DNA of 32,492 nt from Phenylobacterium sp. (lineage in GTDB: Bacteria > Pseudomonadota > Alphaproteobacteria > Caulobacterales > Caulobacteraceae), in NCBI RefSeq assembly GCF_030646615.1, contig NZ_JAUSLG010000043.1:1-32492 (forward strand), in the 5' to 3' direction. Positions within the stretch are counted from its first letter, which is position 1. The number at the start of each line of letters is the position of its first letter. The position numbers and the translations under genes are program-made. Below the pieces are notes generated by a model. That model was not told where the DNA came from and did no database searches. It worked only from the letters and a program-made list of their open reading frames with translations. Below are positions 1-7,656 of the stretch, piece after piece.

Positions 1-938
1 CTCAGGCCCGGCCGCTGCGCCACCAGGGGCGCCAGCGCCGGATCGCGGGACAGATGGGCGTTCACCAGGGTCGGGTCGGCGCCCAGGTCGAACACCCGGC
101 GCACCCGGGCGATGACCTGCGGCAGCACCTGCAGCCGCGGGAACTGCGCGCGCACCTCCAGGGTCTCGCCCGCCCCCAGGGAGACGCTCACCCGCCCCAG
201 ATCGGCGCCGATCCGCAGGGTCCGTTCATAGCGCCCCCCCGCCACCTGCTCGACGCCGGGAACCGCGCGCAGGGCCAGGAAGTCCAGCATGGCGGGCCAG
301 TCATAGGGGGCGCGATAGGCCAGCCGCAGGGTGACGGTCCCGCCGCCTGCCCCGCTGACCTCGGTCCGCCGGGCGCGGCGCAGGTCCCCCGGGGGCCGGG
401 CGAACAGCTGCTGAAAGGTCTCGTTGAACCGCCGCACGCTGCCAAAGCCCGCCGCCAGCGCCACCTCGCCCATGGGCAGGGCGGTGTCGTGGATGAGTTG
501 CTTGGCCAGCAGCACCCGCCGGGTCTGGGCCACGGCCACGGGAGAGGCGCCCAGATGGGCCTTGAACAGCCGGCGCAGCTGGCGTCCGCCGACGCCCAGC
601 CGGTCCCCCAGGGCCTCGACGTCGCCGTCGTCCAGGGCGCCCTCCTCGATCAGCGCCAGGGCGCGGGCTACGGTGTTCGACGTGCCCCGCCACGAACCCA
701 GGTCCGGCGAGGTCTCAGGCCGGCAGCGCAGGCAGGGCCGGAAGCCGGCCTCCTGGGCGGCGGCGGCCGAGGGATAGAAGCTCACATTGCGCCGCAGCGG
801 CGTCCGCGCCGGGCAGATCGGCCGGCAATAGACCCCGGTGGAGCGCACGCCCACGAAGATCTTCCCGTCCAGGCGGGCGTCGCGCATCGAAAAGGCGCGG
901 TAGCAGGCGTCGTCATCCAGATCCATGGCGGCGACCAT
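1..938 (-). CDS. alkA: Ada-like/AraC/AlkA DNA-3-methyladenine glycosylase, partial (C-terminus beyond left edge)
   Basis: DNA alkylation repair. The frame is open from ATG 938 to the window edge, about 312 codons. Order of parts: an Ada-type zinc-binding N-terminus with four cysteines (YCRPICPAR and then CLRCRPE, residues about 38-70); an AraC-type helix-turn-helix (about residues 80-180, with an LAAGFGSVRRFNETFQ recognition region); then the AlkA N-terminal domain (APYDWPAMLDFLALRAVPGV, RVRRVFDLGADP, DPALAPLVAQRPGL). The HhH-GPD glycosylase domain should lie outside the window. In this family the protein combines methyl-sensing transcription control with removal of alkylated bases. ATG 926 in the same frame is an alternative start; neither has a clear ribosome binding site. 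The gene is divergent from the RsbQ-like gene at 1113, and two 13-bp direct repeats lie between them. Domain identity is confident; methyl-transfer activity of the zinc domain is inferred. Confidence 0.88.
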   Translation of the reverse strand, partial: MVAAMDLDDDACYRAFSMRDARLDGKIFVGVRSTGVYCRPICPARTPLRRNVSFYPSAAAAQEAGFRPCLRCRPETSPDLGSWRGTSNTVARALALIEEGALDDGDVEALGDRLGVGGRQLRRLFKAHLGASPVAVAQTRRVLLAKQLIHDTALPMGEVALAAGFGSVRRFNETFQQLFARPPGDLRRARRTEVSGAGGGTVTLRLAYRAPYDWPAMLDFLALRAVPGVEQVAGGRYERTLRIGADLGRVSVSLGAGETLEVRAQFPRLQVLPQVIARVRRVFDLGADPTLVNAHLSRDPALAPLVAQRPGL

Positions 939-962
939 CGCGCCGACGCACAGCTATGTCTC

Positions 963-1006
963 GCGGTTTTCGGACATGCAGTCCCGGGCTCCAGCGGTTT
1001 TCGGAC
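963..1006. promoter_or_regulatory. Paired 13-bp direct repeat in a divergent promoter region
   Basis: The sequence GCGGTTTTCGGAC occurs at 963-975 and again, identically, at 994-1006. Start-to-start distance is 31 bp, close to three helical turns, so the copies would lie on the same face of the helix. They sit just upstream of the Ada/AlkA start and within the gap to the hydrolase gene. Binding by the AraC domain of the Ada/AlkA protein is a guess; the repeat itself is seen directly. Confidence 0.45.
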
Positions 1007-1112
1007 CCCACCTTGCGCCGCGCCCCGTGGGGAGGCCGGCGAATTTTGAGCCTTTTCAACTTTTATTAGGTGCGCTGCAGCATAATCCGGAATGCGCTGA
1101 GGAGCCGCAGGG

Positions 1113-1928
1113 ATGGATGTCGTCGCCCGCAACAATGTGATCTTTCGTGGCCGCGGCGCCGCCACCTTCCTGTTCGCCCACGGCTTCGGCTGCGACCAGA
1201 ACATGTGGCGCCACGTCGCCCCCGCCTTTGACCAGCTGGGTATGGTCGGCCTGTTCGATCATGTGGGCGCAGGCCTTTCCGACGCCAGCGCCTATGATCC
1301 CGAAAAGTACGCCACCCTCCACGGCTACGCGGCCGACGTGATCGAGATCTGCGACAGCCAGGGTCTGAAGGACGTCACCTTCGTCGGCCATTCGGTCAGC
1401 GCCACCATCGGTGTGCTGGCCGCCGTGGCCCGCCCGGACTTGTTTTCCGCCCTCGTCCTGGTCTGCCCCTCCCCGCGGTACGCCAACACCGACACCTATG
1501 TGGGCGGGTTCAATGAGACCGATATCGACGAACTCCTGGACCTGATGGACAAGAACCATCTGGACTGGTCGGCCCTGATGGCCCCCATGGTCATCGGCCC
1601 GGACAATGCCCCGGAGCTCCAGGACGAGTGGCGCGACAGCGTCTGCCGGGCCGATCCGGAGATCGCCAAGGCCTTCGCCAACCTCACCTTCCGCTCCGAC
1701 CACCGGGCCGACTATCGGAAGGTGATCACGCCGACCCTGCTGATCGAATGCAGCGACGACGCCTTGGCGCCGGCCGAGGTGGGCGCCTATGTCCAGGCGG
1801 CGATCGTCGGCAGCCAGCGCCACATCCTGAACGCCAGCGGCCACTGCCCGCACATGAGCGCGCCGGCCGAAGTGATCCGCGCCATCAAGGCGTGTGTCGC
1901 CGACCAGGGCGGCCGTCGGGCCGCCTGA
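1113..1928 (+). CDS. RsbQ-like alpha/beta hydrolase (D14/KAI2-type signalling hydrolase)
   Basis: At 271 aa it is nearly the length of Bacillus subtilis RsbQ (269 aa), and it tracks that protein along its whole length as I recall it: HGFGCDQNMW, LFDHVGAGLSD, GYAADVI, FVGHSVSA, GHCPHMS. The Ser-Asp-His triad is complete: Ser94 in GHSVS, Asp216 in CSDD, His244 in GHCPHM. RsbQ is the closest well-studied bacterial relative of the plant karrikin/strigolactone receptors KAI2 and D14; in Bacillus it activates RsbP through that protein's PAS domain. Here the next gene carries an RsbP-like PAS, so the hydrolase probably processes or delivers a small hydrophobic signal to it. The ligand is unknown. 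No signal peptide is visible, so it is cytoplasmic. GAGGAG at 1099-1104, 8 bases before ATG 1113, fixes the start. The kinase begins within or just after the 3' end of this gene. Confidence 0.88.
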   Translation: MDVVARNNVIFRGRGAATFLFAHGFGCDQNMWRHVAPAFDQLGMVGLFDHVGAGLSDASAYDPEKYATLHGYAADVIEICDSQGLKDVTFVGHSVSATIGVLAAVARPDLFSALVLVCPSPRYANTDTYVGGFNETDIDELLDLMDKNHLDWSALMAPMVIGPDNAPELQDEWRDSVCRADPEIAKAFANLTFRSDHRADYRKVITPTLLIECSDDALAPAEVGAYVQAAIVGSQRHILNASGHCPHMSAPAEVIRAIKACVADQGGRRAA

Positions 1929-1932
1929 ACTC

Positions 1933-3528
1933 GTGACGCATTCAGCCCCCGCCGCCGATACTGAGGATCTTCTCGATCTCCTGCCTTGCGGCCTGTTGCA
2001 CCTCGGCGCCGACTTCGAGATCCTGTCGGCCAACGCCTATTTCCTGGACCTGATCGGCGCCAGCCAGTCCGATCTGGACCGCGGGATGAAGCTTCATCAC
2101 CTGCTCAGCGTGGCCGGGCGCATCTTCCTGCAGACCCGTCTGCAGCAGCAACTGGCCCTGGCCGGGCGCCTGGAGGAGCTGGCCCTCGACATCATCCGCG
2201 CCGATGGCGTCCGGGTGCCGGTCATGCTCAACGCCGTCCAGCCGCCGGACGCCGACGGCCGGCCCGGCGACATCCGCATCGCCCTGTGGCGGGCGGTCAG
2301 CAAGCGCGCCTATGAGGCCGAAGTCCCCAAGGCCCGCCAGGCCGCCCAGGAGGCGGTGCAGGTCAAGGCCGACTTCCTGGCCAATGTCAGCCATGAGATC
2401 CGCACGCCGCTCAATGGGGTGATCGCCGTCGCCGGCGTCCTGCGCCGCACGGCCCTGGCGCCCGATCAGCTGGAGATGGTCGAGATCATCCAGTCCTCCG
2501 GCGCCATGCTCGAGCGACTGGTGTCCGACATCCTCGACCTGTCCAAGGTGCAGGCCGGCGGCCTGGCCCTGGAGGTGAGGCCCTTCGACCTCATGGGCGA
2601 GATCGGCGGGGTGATCGACATGGCCCGGCTGCGCGCCCGCGAGAAGGGGATCGCCTTCCATCTGGACTGCGCCGACGGGGTGGAAGGCCGCTATCTGGGG
2701 GACTCCGTCCGCCTCAAGCAGATCCTCGGCAACCTCACCGCCAACGCCCTCAAGTTCACCGAACAGGGCGAGGTGCGCCTGGCCCTGGCCCGGACATTCG
2801 AGGGCCAGCTGGAGTTACAGGTAAGCGACACAGGGGTCGGCTTCGACGAAGAGGTGGGGGACACCCTGTTCCGCCGCTTCCAGCAGGCCGATTCCGGCAT
2901 CACCCGGCGCTTCGGCGGGACCGGCCTTGGCCTTTCAATCACCAAGGCCCTGGTCGACCTCATGGGCGGAACCATCACCGCCCGCTCCCGCCTGGGCGAG
3001 GGAAGCCAGTTCATCGCCAGCCTCCCCCTGCCCCAGGTCGAGGCCTTGCCCGACCTCCCGCGAACGGAGCCCCCCGCCGCCGCGCCCACCGAGTCCCCAG
3101 CCAGCCTGCGGATCCTGCTGGTCGAGGACAATCCCACCAACCAGCGCGTGGTGCAGATGATCCTGGCGCCCTTCGACATCGACCTGACCCTGGCCGACAA
3201 CGGGGCCCTGGGGGTCGAGGCGTGGCGCCAGGGCCGGTTCGACCTGATCCTGATGGACATGCAGATGCCGGTCATGGACGGGCTGACCGCCATCGCCGAA
3301 ATCCGCAGGGTCGAGCGGGCAGAACCCCACCGCGGCCGAATCCCGATCGCCATGCTCAGCGCCAATGCGATGGAGCATCATCGCCAGCAATCGGTTCAGG
3401 CCGGCGCCGATCTGCACCTGTCCAAGCCGATCACCCCGGAGCGGCTGCTGGGGGGGATAGACCAGGCGCTGACCCTTGCTGCGGCGCCGGCGGAGGCCTC
3501 GAAGGAAACAGGTCGGGCCATCGCCTGA
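1933..3528 (+). CDS. Hybrid sensor histidine kinase: RsbP-like PAS, HisKA, HATPase, receiver
   Basis: 531 aa from GTG 1933. A PAS domain (about residues 10-120) with LPCGLLHL, an IRADGVRVPV core and a following helix resembles the RsbP sensor. Next come a HisKA dimerisation helix with His154 in NVSHEIRTPLNG, an ATPase domain (about 255-370; Asn271 in the N box, DTGVGF and GTGLGLS loops), and a C-terminal receiver (about 393-515) with EDN at 398-400, phospho-acceptor Asp442 in LMDMQMPVMDG, and Lys498 in LSKP. All catalytic residues are present. No membrane segment is seen, so it is a cytoplasmic sensor. It follows the RsbQ-like gene by 4 bases, implying co-translation. GTG 1894, in the same frame, would add 13 residues and overlap the hydrolase; I prefer 1933 because it matches the RsbP N-terminus better. 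No separate downstream response regulator or phosphotransfer protein lies next to it. Confidence 0.88.
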   Translation: MTHSAPAADTEDLLDLLPCGLLHLGADFEILSANAYFLDLIGASQSDLDRGMKLHHLLSVAGRIFLQTRLQQQLALAGRLEELALDIIRADGVRVPVMLNAVQPPDADGRPGDIRIALWRAVSKRAYEAEVPKARQAAQEAVQVKADFLANVSHEIRTPLNGVIAVAGVLRRTALAPDQLEMVEIIQSSGAMLERLVSDILDLSKVQAGGLALEVRPFDLMGEIGGVIDMARLRAREKGIAFHLDCADGVEGRYLGDSVRLKQILGNLTANALKFTEQGEVRLALARTFEGQLELQVSDTGVGFDEEVGDTLFRRFQQADSGITRRFGGTGLGLSITKALVDLMGGTITARSRLGEGSQFIASLPLPQVEALPDLPRTEPPAAAPTESPASLRILLVEDNPTNQRVVQMILAPFDIDLTLADNGALGVEAWRQGRFDLILMDMQMPVMDGLTAIAEIRRVERAEPHRGRIPIAMLSANAMEHHRQQSVQAGADLHLSKPITPERLLGGIDQALTLAAAPAEASKETGRAIA

Positions 3529-3616
3529 CCCCATCGGCCATCGGCGCAAACACGGGCGATACCTCGACGTCACCCAGATCGGGCGCCCGCCGTCATGGGA
3601 TTGTGCGGCGCACGCG

Positions 3617-3748
3617 CTAAGGGATCGGCGCTGGCCCGGGACGTGAACCGCAGGTTGAGCCTGCGCTTGCCTTGGGCGCCTCGCTCCCTTAACTGACGGT
3701 GAAAGGGCCAGTCTGCACGTCGGGTGCAACCGACGGACGGATTTTTTT
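3617..3748 (+). promoter_or_regulatory. Candidate structured RNA leader upstream of cysD
   Basis: This sits in the 247-bp gap between the kinase gene and cysD. A closing stem TAAGGGA (3618-3624) pairs perfectly with TCCCTTA (3685-3691). Inside it GGCGC (3627-3631) pairs with GCGCC (3676-3680), and CGCAGG (3649-3654) pairs with CCTGCG (3660-3665) across a 5-base loop. Then two mutually exclusive hairpins follow at 3714-3735, and a run of seven T at 3742-3748 ends 27 bases before the cysD start. The pairings are read directly; a role in sulfur-responsive attenuation is inferred. I do not recognise a known riboswitch class. High GC makes chance stems likely. Confidence 0.35.
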
Positions 3749-3775
3749 GAGCAACGCACGAACACTCAGGCCCAG

Positions 3776-4759
3776 ATGACTCCCATGCAAGGTTCGACTG
3801 TCATGGACGCCCGCCAAGCCGAGGCCGCCAAGGGCGCCCTCACGCCCGGCCTCTCCGCCGAGACCCTCACCCACCTCCAGCGCTTGGAGGCGGAGAGTAT
3901 TCACATCATGCGCGAGGTGGTGGCCGAGGCCGAACGCCCGGTGATGCTGTACTCCATCGGCAAGGACTCCGCGGTGATGCTTCACCTGGCGGCCAAGGCC
4001 TTCTACCCCTCCAAGCCGCCCTTCCCGCTGATGCACGTGGACACGACCTGGAAGTTCCGGGCCATGTACGAAATGCGCGAGCGGATGGCCCAGAGCCTCG
4101 GCTTCGAGCTGATCGTGCACAAGAATCCGGAAGCGGTGGAGCGGGGCATCAATCCCTTCGACCACGGCTCGGCCCTGCACACCGACATGTGGAAGACCGA
4201 GGGCCTCAAGCAGGCCATGGACAAGTACGGCTTCGACGCAGCCTTCGGCGGCGCCCGCCGCGACGAGGAGAAGTCCCGCGCCAAGGAGCGCGTCTTCTCC
4301 TTCCGCTCGGCCCAGCATCGCTGGGACCCCAAGAACCAGCGCCCCGAGCTCTGGAACCTCTACAACGCCCGCAAGGCCCAGGGCGAAAGCATCCGGGTGT
4401 TCCCGATCTCCAACTGGACCGAGCTGGACATCTGGCAATACATCCACCTGGAGAACATCCCCATCGTGCCCCTCTACTTCTCGGCCGAGCGGCCGGTGGT
4501 GGAGCGCGACGGCGCCCTGATCATGGTCGATGACGCGCGCATGCCGCTCCGTCCCGGCGAGACCCCGATGATGAAGTCGGTCCGCTTCCGCACCCTCGGC
4601 TGCTATCCGCTGACCGGCGCGGTCGAGAGCACGGCGGCCACCCTCCCCGAAATCATCAAGGAAATGCTTCTCACCACCACGTCCGAGCGTCAGGGTCGCA
4701 TGATCGACCACGACCAGGCCGCCTCGATGGAGAAGAAGAAGCAAGAGGGCTATTTCTGA
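3776..4759 (+). CDS. cysD: Sulfate adenylyltransferase subunit 2 (ATP sulfurylase small subunit)
   Basis: CysD forms APS from ATP and sulfate together with the GTPase subunit CysN, the first step of sulfate assimilation. The protein aligns with E. coli CysD throughout: [12 protein letters not shown], the PP-loop-type [53 protein letters not shown], and the C-terminal EKKKQEGYF. At 327 aa it is slightly longer than the roughly 302 aa enterobacterial form, the extra residues being N-terminal. ATG 3776 has AGG at 3768-3770; ATG 3785 and ATG 3803 are in-frame alternatives. Its TGA overlaps the cysN start by one base, so the two are translationally coupled. Expression may be controlled by the structured leader just upstream. 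Confidence 0.96.
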   Translation: MTPMQGSTVMDARQAEAAKGALTPGLSAETLTHLQRLEAESIHIMREVVAEAERPVMLYSIGKDSAVMLHLAAKAFYPSKPPFPLMHVDTTWKFRAMYEMRERMAQSLGFELIVHKNPEAVERGINPFDHGSALHTDMWKTEGLKQAMDKYGFDAAFGGARRDEEKSRAKERVFSFRSAQHRWDPKNQRPELWNLYNARKAQGESIRVFPISNWTELDIWQYIHLENIPIVPLYFSAERPVVERDGALIMVDDARMPLRPGETPMMKSVRFRTLGCYPLTGAVESTAATLPEIIKEMLLTTTSERQGRMIDHDQAASMEKKKQEGYF

Positions 4760-6648
4760 TGTCGCACCAGTCCGCCCTCATCGCCGAAGACATCGAGGCC
4801 TATCTCAAGGCCCACGAGCACAAGAGCCTGCTGCGCTTCCTGACCTGCGGGTCGGTGGACGACGGCAAGTCGACCCTGATCGGCCGGCTGCTCTACGACT
4901 CGAAGATGATCTTCGAAGACCAGATGGCCGCCCTGGAGGCCGATTCCAAGAAGGTCGGCACCCAAGGGGGCGATATCGACTTCGCCCTGCTGGTGGACGG
5001 CCTGGCGGCTGAGCGGGAACAGGGCATCACCATCGATGTGGCCTACCGCTTCTTCTCCACCGACACGCGCAAGTTCATCGTCGCCGACACGCCGGGCCAC
5101 GAACAATATACGCGCAACATGGTCACCGGCGCCTCCATGGCCGACGCGGCCATCATCCTGATCGATGCGCGCAAGGGCGTGCTGACCCAGACCCGGCGGC
5201 ACTCCTACCTCGTCTCGCTGCTGGGCATCCGCCACGTGGTCCTGGCCATCAACAAGATGGACCTGGTGGGCTGGAGCCAGGAGGTGTTCGACACGATCCT
5301 GGCCGAGTATCACGACTTCGCCGCCCAGATCGGCATCCGCGACTTCACCGCCATCCCGATGTCGGCGCTCAAGGGCGACAACATCACCGAGCAGAGCGAC
5401 AAGGCCCCCTGGTACAAGGGGCCGGCCCTGCTGCCGCACCTGGAGGCCCTCGATGTCGAGGACGACCTGCGGGAAAAGCCCTTCCGCATGCCGATCCAGT
5501 GGGTGAACCGCCCGGACCTGGACTTCCGCGGCTTCGCCGGCCTGATCGCCACCGGGACCATCGCGCCCGGCGACAAGGTCAAGGCCCTGCCCTCGGGGCG
5601 CGAAAGCACCGTGGCGCGCATCGTCACCATGACCGGCGACCTGCCCCGCGCGGTGGCCGGCCAGTCTGTGACCATCACGCTCACCGATGAGATCGACGTC
5701 AGCCGCGGCGATGTCCTCTCCATCGCCGGCCAGCCGCCGGAAGTGGCCGACCAGTTCGAGAGCACCATCGTCTGGATGGACGACGAGGGCATGCTGCCCG
5801 GCCGCCCCTATCTGATGAAGATCGGAACCCGGGTCGTCGGCGCCAGCATCACCGAGCCCAAGTACAAGGTGAATGTGAACACCCTCGAACAGCTGGCCGC
5901 CAAGCGGCTGGAGCTGAACGAGATCGGCGTCTGCAACATCTCCCTCGACGCCCCCATCGCCTTTGACGCCTACAAGGACAACCACACCCTTGGCGGCTTC
6001 ATCCTCATCGACCGGATCTCCAACCGGACGGTGGGCGCCGGCATGCTGCACTTCGCCCTGCGCCGCAGCCAGAACATCCACTGGCAGGCGCTTGACGTCT
6101 CCAAGGCCTCCCGCGCCGCCCAGAAGGGCCAGAAGGGCCGTGTGGTCTGGCTCACCGGCCTCTCGGGCGCCGGCAAGTCGACCATCGCCAACCTGGTCGA
6201 AAAGCGCATGCAGGCCGACGGCCGCCACACCTATCTGCTCGACGGGGACAATGTCCGCCACGGCCTGAACAAGGACCTGGGCTTCACCGAGGAGGACCGG
6301 GTGGAGAACATCCGCCGGGTCGCCGAGGTCTCCAAGCTGATGGTCGATGCGGGCCTGATCGTGCTGGTCTCCTTCATCTCGCCCTTCCGGGCCGAACGCC
6401 GGATGGCCCGCGAGTTGATGGAGGACGGCGAGTTCGTCGAGGTCTATGTGGCCACCCCCCTGGCGGTGGCCGAGCAGCGCGACGTCAAGGGACTCTACGC
6501 CAAGGCCCGGGCCGGCGAGCTGAAGAACTTCACCGGCATCGACTCCCCCTATGAGGAGCCGGAAAACGCCGAGATCACCGTCGACACCACCACCCTGACG
6601 CCCGAACAGGCGGCCGAGGACATCGTCGCCTGGCTGGCCGAAAACTAG
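4759..6648 (+). CDS. cysN/cysC: Bifunctional sulfate adenylyltransferase large subunit / adenylylsulfate kinase
   Basis: 629 aa natural fusion. The CysN part (about residues 1-440) is an EF-Tu-like GTPase: P-loop GSVDDGKST at 31-39, [12 protein letters not shown] at 110-121, NKMDLV at 165-170, followed by beta-barrel domains. It drives APS synthesis with CysD. The CysC part (about 458-629) phosphorylates APS to PAPS: P-loop GLSGAGKST at 467-475, [20 protein letters not shown], and the conserved serine in FISPFR at 541. Both active sites look intact. The CysNC fusion is well known in alphaproteobacteria, so it is not unusual here. The gene is coupled to cysD by an overlapping TGATG, and the operon ends at an intrinsic terminator about 25 bases after the stop. 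No reductase genes (cysH, cysI) are adjacent. Confidence 0.96.
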   Translation: MSHQSALIAEDIEAYLKAHEHKSLLRFLTCGSVDDGKSTLIGRLLYDSKMIFEDQMAALEADSKKVGTQGGDIDFALLVDGLAAEREQGITIDVAYRFFSTDTRKFIVADTPGHEQYTRNMVTGASMADAAIILIDARKGVLTQTRRHSYLVSLLGIRHVVLAINKMDLVGWSQEVFDTILAEYHDFAAQIGIRDFTAIPMSALKGDNITEQSDKAPWYKGPALLPHLEALDVEDDLREKPFRMPIQWVNRPDLDFRGFAGLIATGTIAPGDKVKALPSGRESTVARIVTMTGDLPRAVAGQSVTITLTDEIDVSRGDVLSIAGQPPEVADQFESTIVWMDDEGMLPGRPYLMKIGTRVVGASITEPKYKVNVNTLEQLAAKRLELNEIGVCNISLDAPIAFDAYKDNHTLGGFILIDRISNRTVGAGMLHFALRRSQNIHWQALDVSKASRAAQKGQKGRVVWLTGLSGAGKSTIANLVEKRMQADGRHTYLLDGDNVRHGLNKDLGFTEEDRVENIRRVAEVSKLMVDAGLIVLVSFISPFRAERRMARELMEDGEFVEVYVATPLAVAEQRDVKGLYAKARAGELKNFTGIDSPYEEPENAEITVDTTTLTPEQAAEDIVAWLAEN

Positions 6649-6671
6649 GGTCGGCGCGACCGTCGAGATCG

Positions 6672-6706
6672 AAGGGCCGGACGCTGCAAAGCGCCCGGCC
6701 CTTTTT
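6672..6706 (+). terminator. Rho-independent terminator after cysNC
   Basis: GGGCCGG (6674-6680) pairs with CCGGCCC (6695-6701). An inner stem CGCT/AGCG closes a GCAA tetraloop of the GNRA type at 6686-6689. Two A-T pairs extend the base, and TTTTT follows at 6702-6706. This is the clearest intrinsic terminator in the window. Confidence 0.92.
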
Positions 6707-6719
6707 CGTTCTGGCTAGG

Positions 6720-7007
6720 TCAGGGTTCGCGGACGGCGGGCGTGCCCAGACCTTCGCTGGCCCGCGCCATGCGTCGGTCGAAGGTGACGAAGGCTTCGCA
6801 GTCGGCGGCGGCGCCAAGATGCAGGGCGTCGGCGAAATCCATTCCGCCTTCAGCCCAGCGCAGGGCCGCAGCCACACGCTCGGGCTCCTGCAGCGTCACA
6901 TTGGCCAGCCCTGCGAAGGCGCGCAACGCCGGAATCACATCGTCTCGCGCCAGGCCATAGGCGCCGCGAAGCACCCACTCGCTCTCCAGCACGACGGTCG
7001 TCGGCAC
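6720..7007 (-). pseudogene. PIN-domain (VapC-like) remnant lacking its N-terminus
   Basis: 95 codons from GTG 7007. The C-terminal two thirds of a PIN ribonuclease are recognisable: VPTTVVLESEWVLRGAYGL with the acidic residue of the second helix, GMDFADALHLGAA with the third acidic residue, and AFVTFDRRMA. The usual N-terminal strand with the first catalytic Asp (the DTN motif) is missing. Upstream the frame runs back only to the stop codon of the GFA gene, about 19 codons, with no DTN motif. No antitoxin gene is next to it. A 5' deletion ending near the GFA stop is the simplest reading, so it is probably inactive. A short functional protein cannot be excluded. Confidence 0.7.
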
Positions 7008-7064
7008 AAGGGCGAAGCGGCCGCAAAGCCGGCCGTCTCCCCAAGGTCTAGGCGTCAGGACACC

Positions 7065-7532
7065 CTAGTCCCTCGCCCGCCACGCCACAGTGTCGTGGTC
7101 GGGGTGCTGGTAGGAGACAATGCCCGCCAGGTGAGCCGCCGCAGCGGGCTCGTCCGTCGGGTGAACCGGCAGGGTCGCGATGTCGTCGAAATAGGGCAGT
7201 TTCGACGGCGAGGCGAGTTGCACGCTCGGCCCCACCTCGGCGGGGCGGTCGAGGGCGCCGATGGCCAGACCGACGTGCCGGTCGCCATATTCGAAGGTCA
7301 GCGGCGTGCCGCAGTCGCCACAGAATCCGCGACGCACCTTGTTTGAGCTCTGGAAGCGCCTGGGCTCGCCGCGGGTCCAGACCAGGGCCTCGACCGGCGC
7401 CTCCACAAACGGGCCAAACAGGCCCCCCATCGCCTTCTGGCACATGCGGCAGTGGCAGATGGACGCCTCGCCAAGTTCGCCGTCAACGCGGAACCGCACG
7501 GCCCCGCACTGGCATCCGCCGGTCATGCTCAT
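7065..7532 (-). CDS. GFA/CENP-V family zinc-binding protein
   Basis: 155 aa with the three cysteine pairs of the Gfa (glutathione-dependent formaldehyde-activating enzyme-like) fold: GGCQCGAVRF near the N-terminus, ICHCRMCQKAMGG, and GFCGDCGTPLTF. In structures of the family these bind two zinc ions. Many members have no proven substrate, and formaldehyde-glutathione chemistry should not be assumed. The open frame extends upstream to 7766, but ATG 7532 is preceded by GGAGG with 7 bases between, and the family N-terminus starts here. It is followed in the same frame by the PIN remnant and preceded by the MerR-PurC gene 124 bases away. Confidence 0.88.
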   Translation of the reverse strand: MSMTGGCQCGAVRFRVDGELGEASICHCRMCQKAMGGLFGPFVEAPVEALVWTRGEPRRFQSSNKVRRGFCGDCGTPLTFEYGDRHVGLAIGALDRPAEVGPSVQLASPSKLPYFDDIATLPVHPTDEPAAAAHLAGIVSYQHPDHDTVAWRARD

Positions 7533-7656
7533 CAAACCGCCTCCGTCCCAGATTGTTCGGCCCCCACTGCTGCGCAGCCTGCAAACCCGCGATCGACGAA
7601 TGTTCCTTCGGTTTCCCGCCGAACTCAAGCGGCGGCGACGGAGGGGACCGACACGC

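Noticed and set aside
54..1049. Plus-strand 331-codon frame over the Ada/AlkA gene
   Set aside because: It is antisense to clear zinc-finger, AraC and AlkA sequence and has shadow-like composition.
782..1204. Minus-strand open frame spanning the gap between Ada/AlkA and the hydrolase
   Set aside because: It runs in a different frame from the Ada/AlkA protein, overlaps both genes, and encodes nothing recognisable.
3714..3735. H-type pseudoknot formed by the two pairings before cysD
   Set aside because: The stems would have loops of zero to one base, which cannot span the grooves. The pairings can only be alternatives.
4750..6261. Antisense open frame of 503 codons across cysNC
   Set aside because: It mirrors the third-position GC bias of the real gene, has no recognisable domain, and the sense strand encodes an unmistakable CysN/CysC.
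4759..6648. CysN-CysC fusion as a novelty
   Set aside because: This fusion is well established in alphaproteobacteria and other groups.
6720..7007. Active VapC toxin
   Set aside because: The first catalytic aspartate region is missing and no antitoxin gene is next to it.
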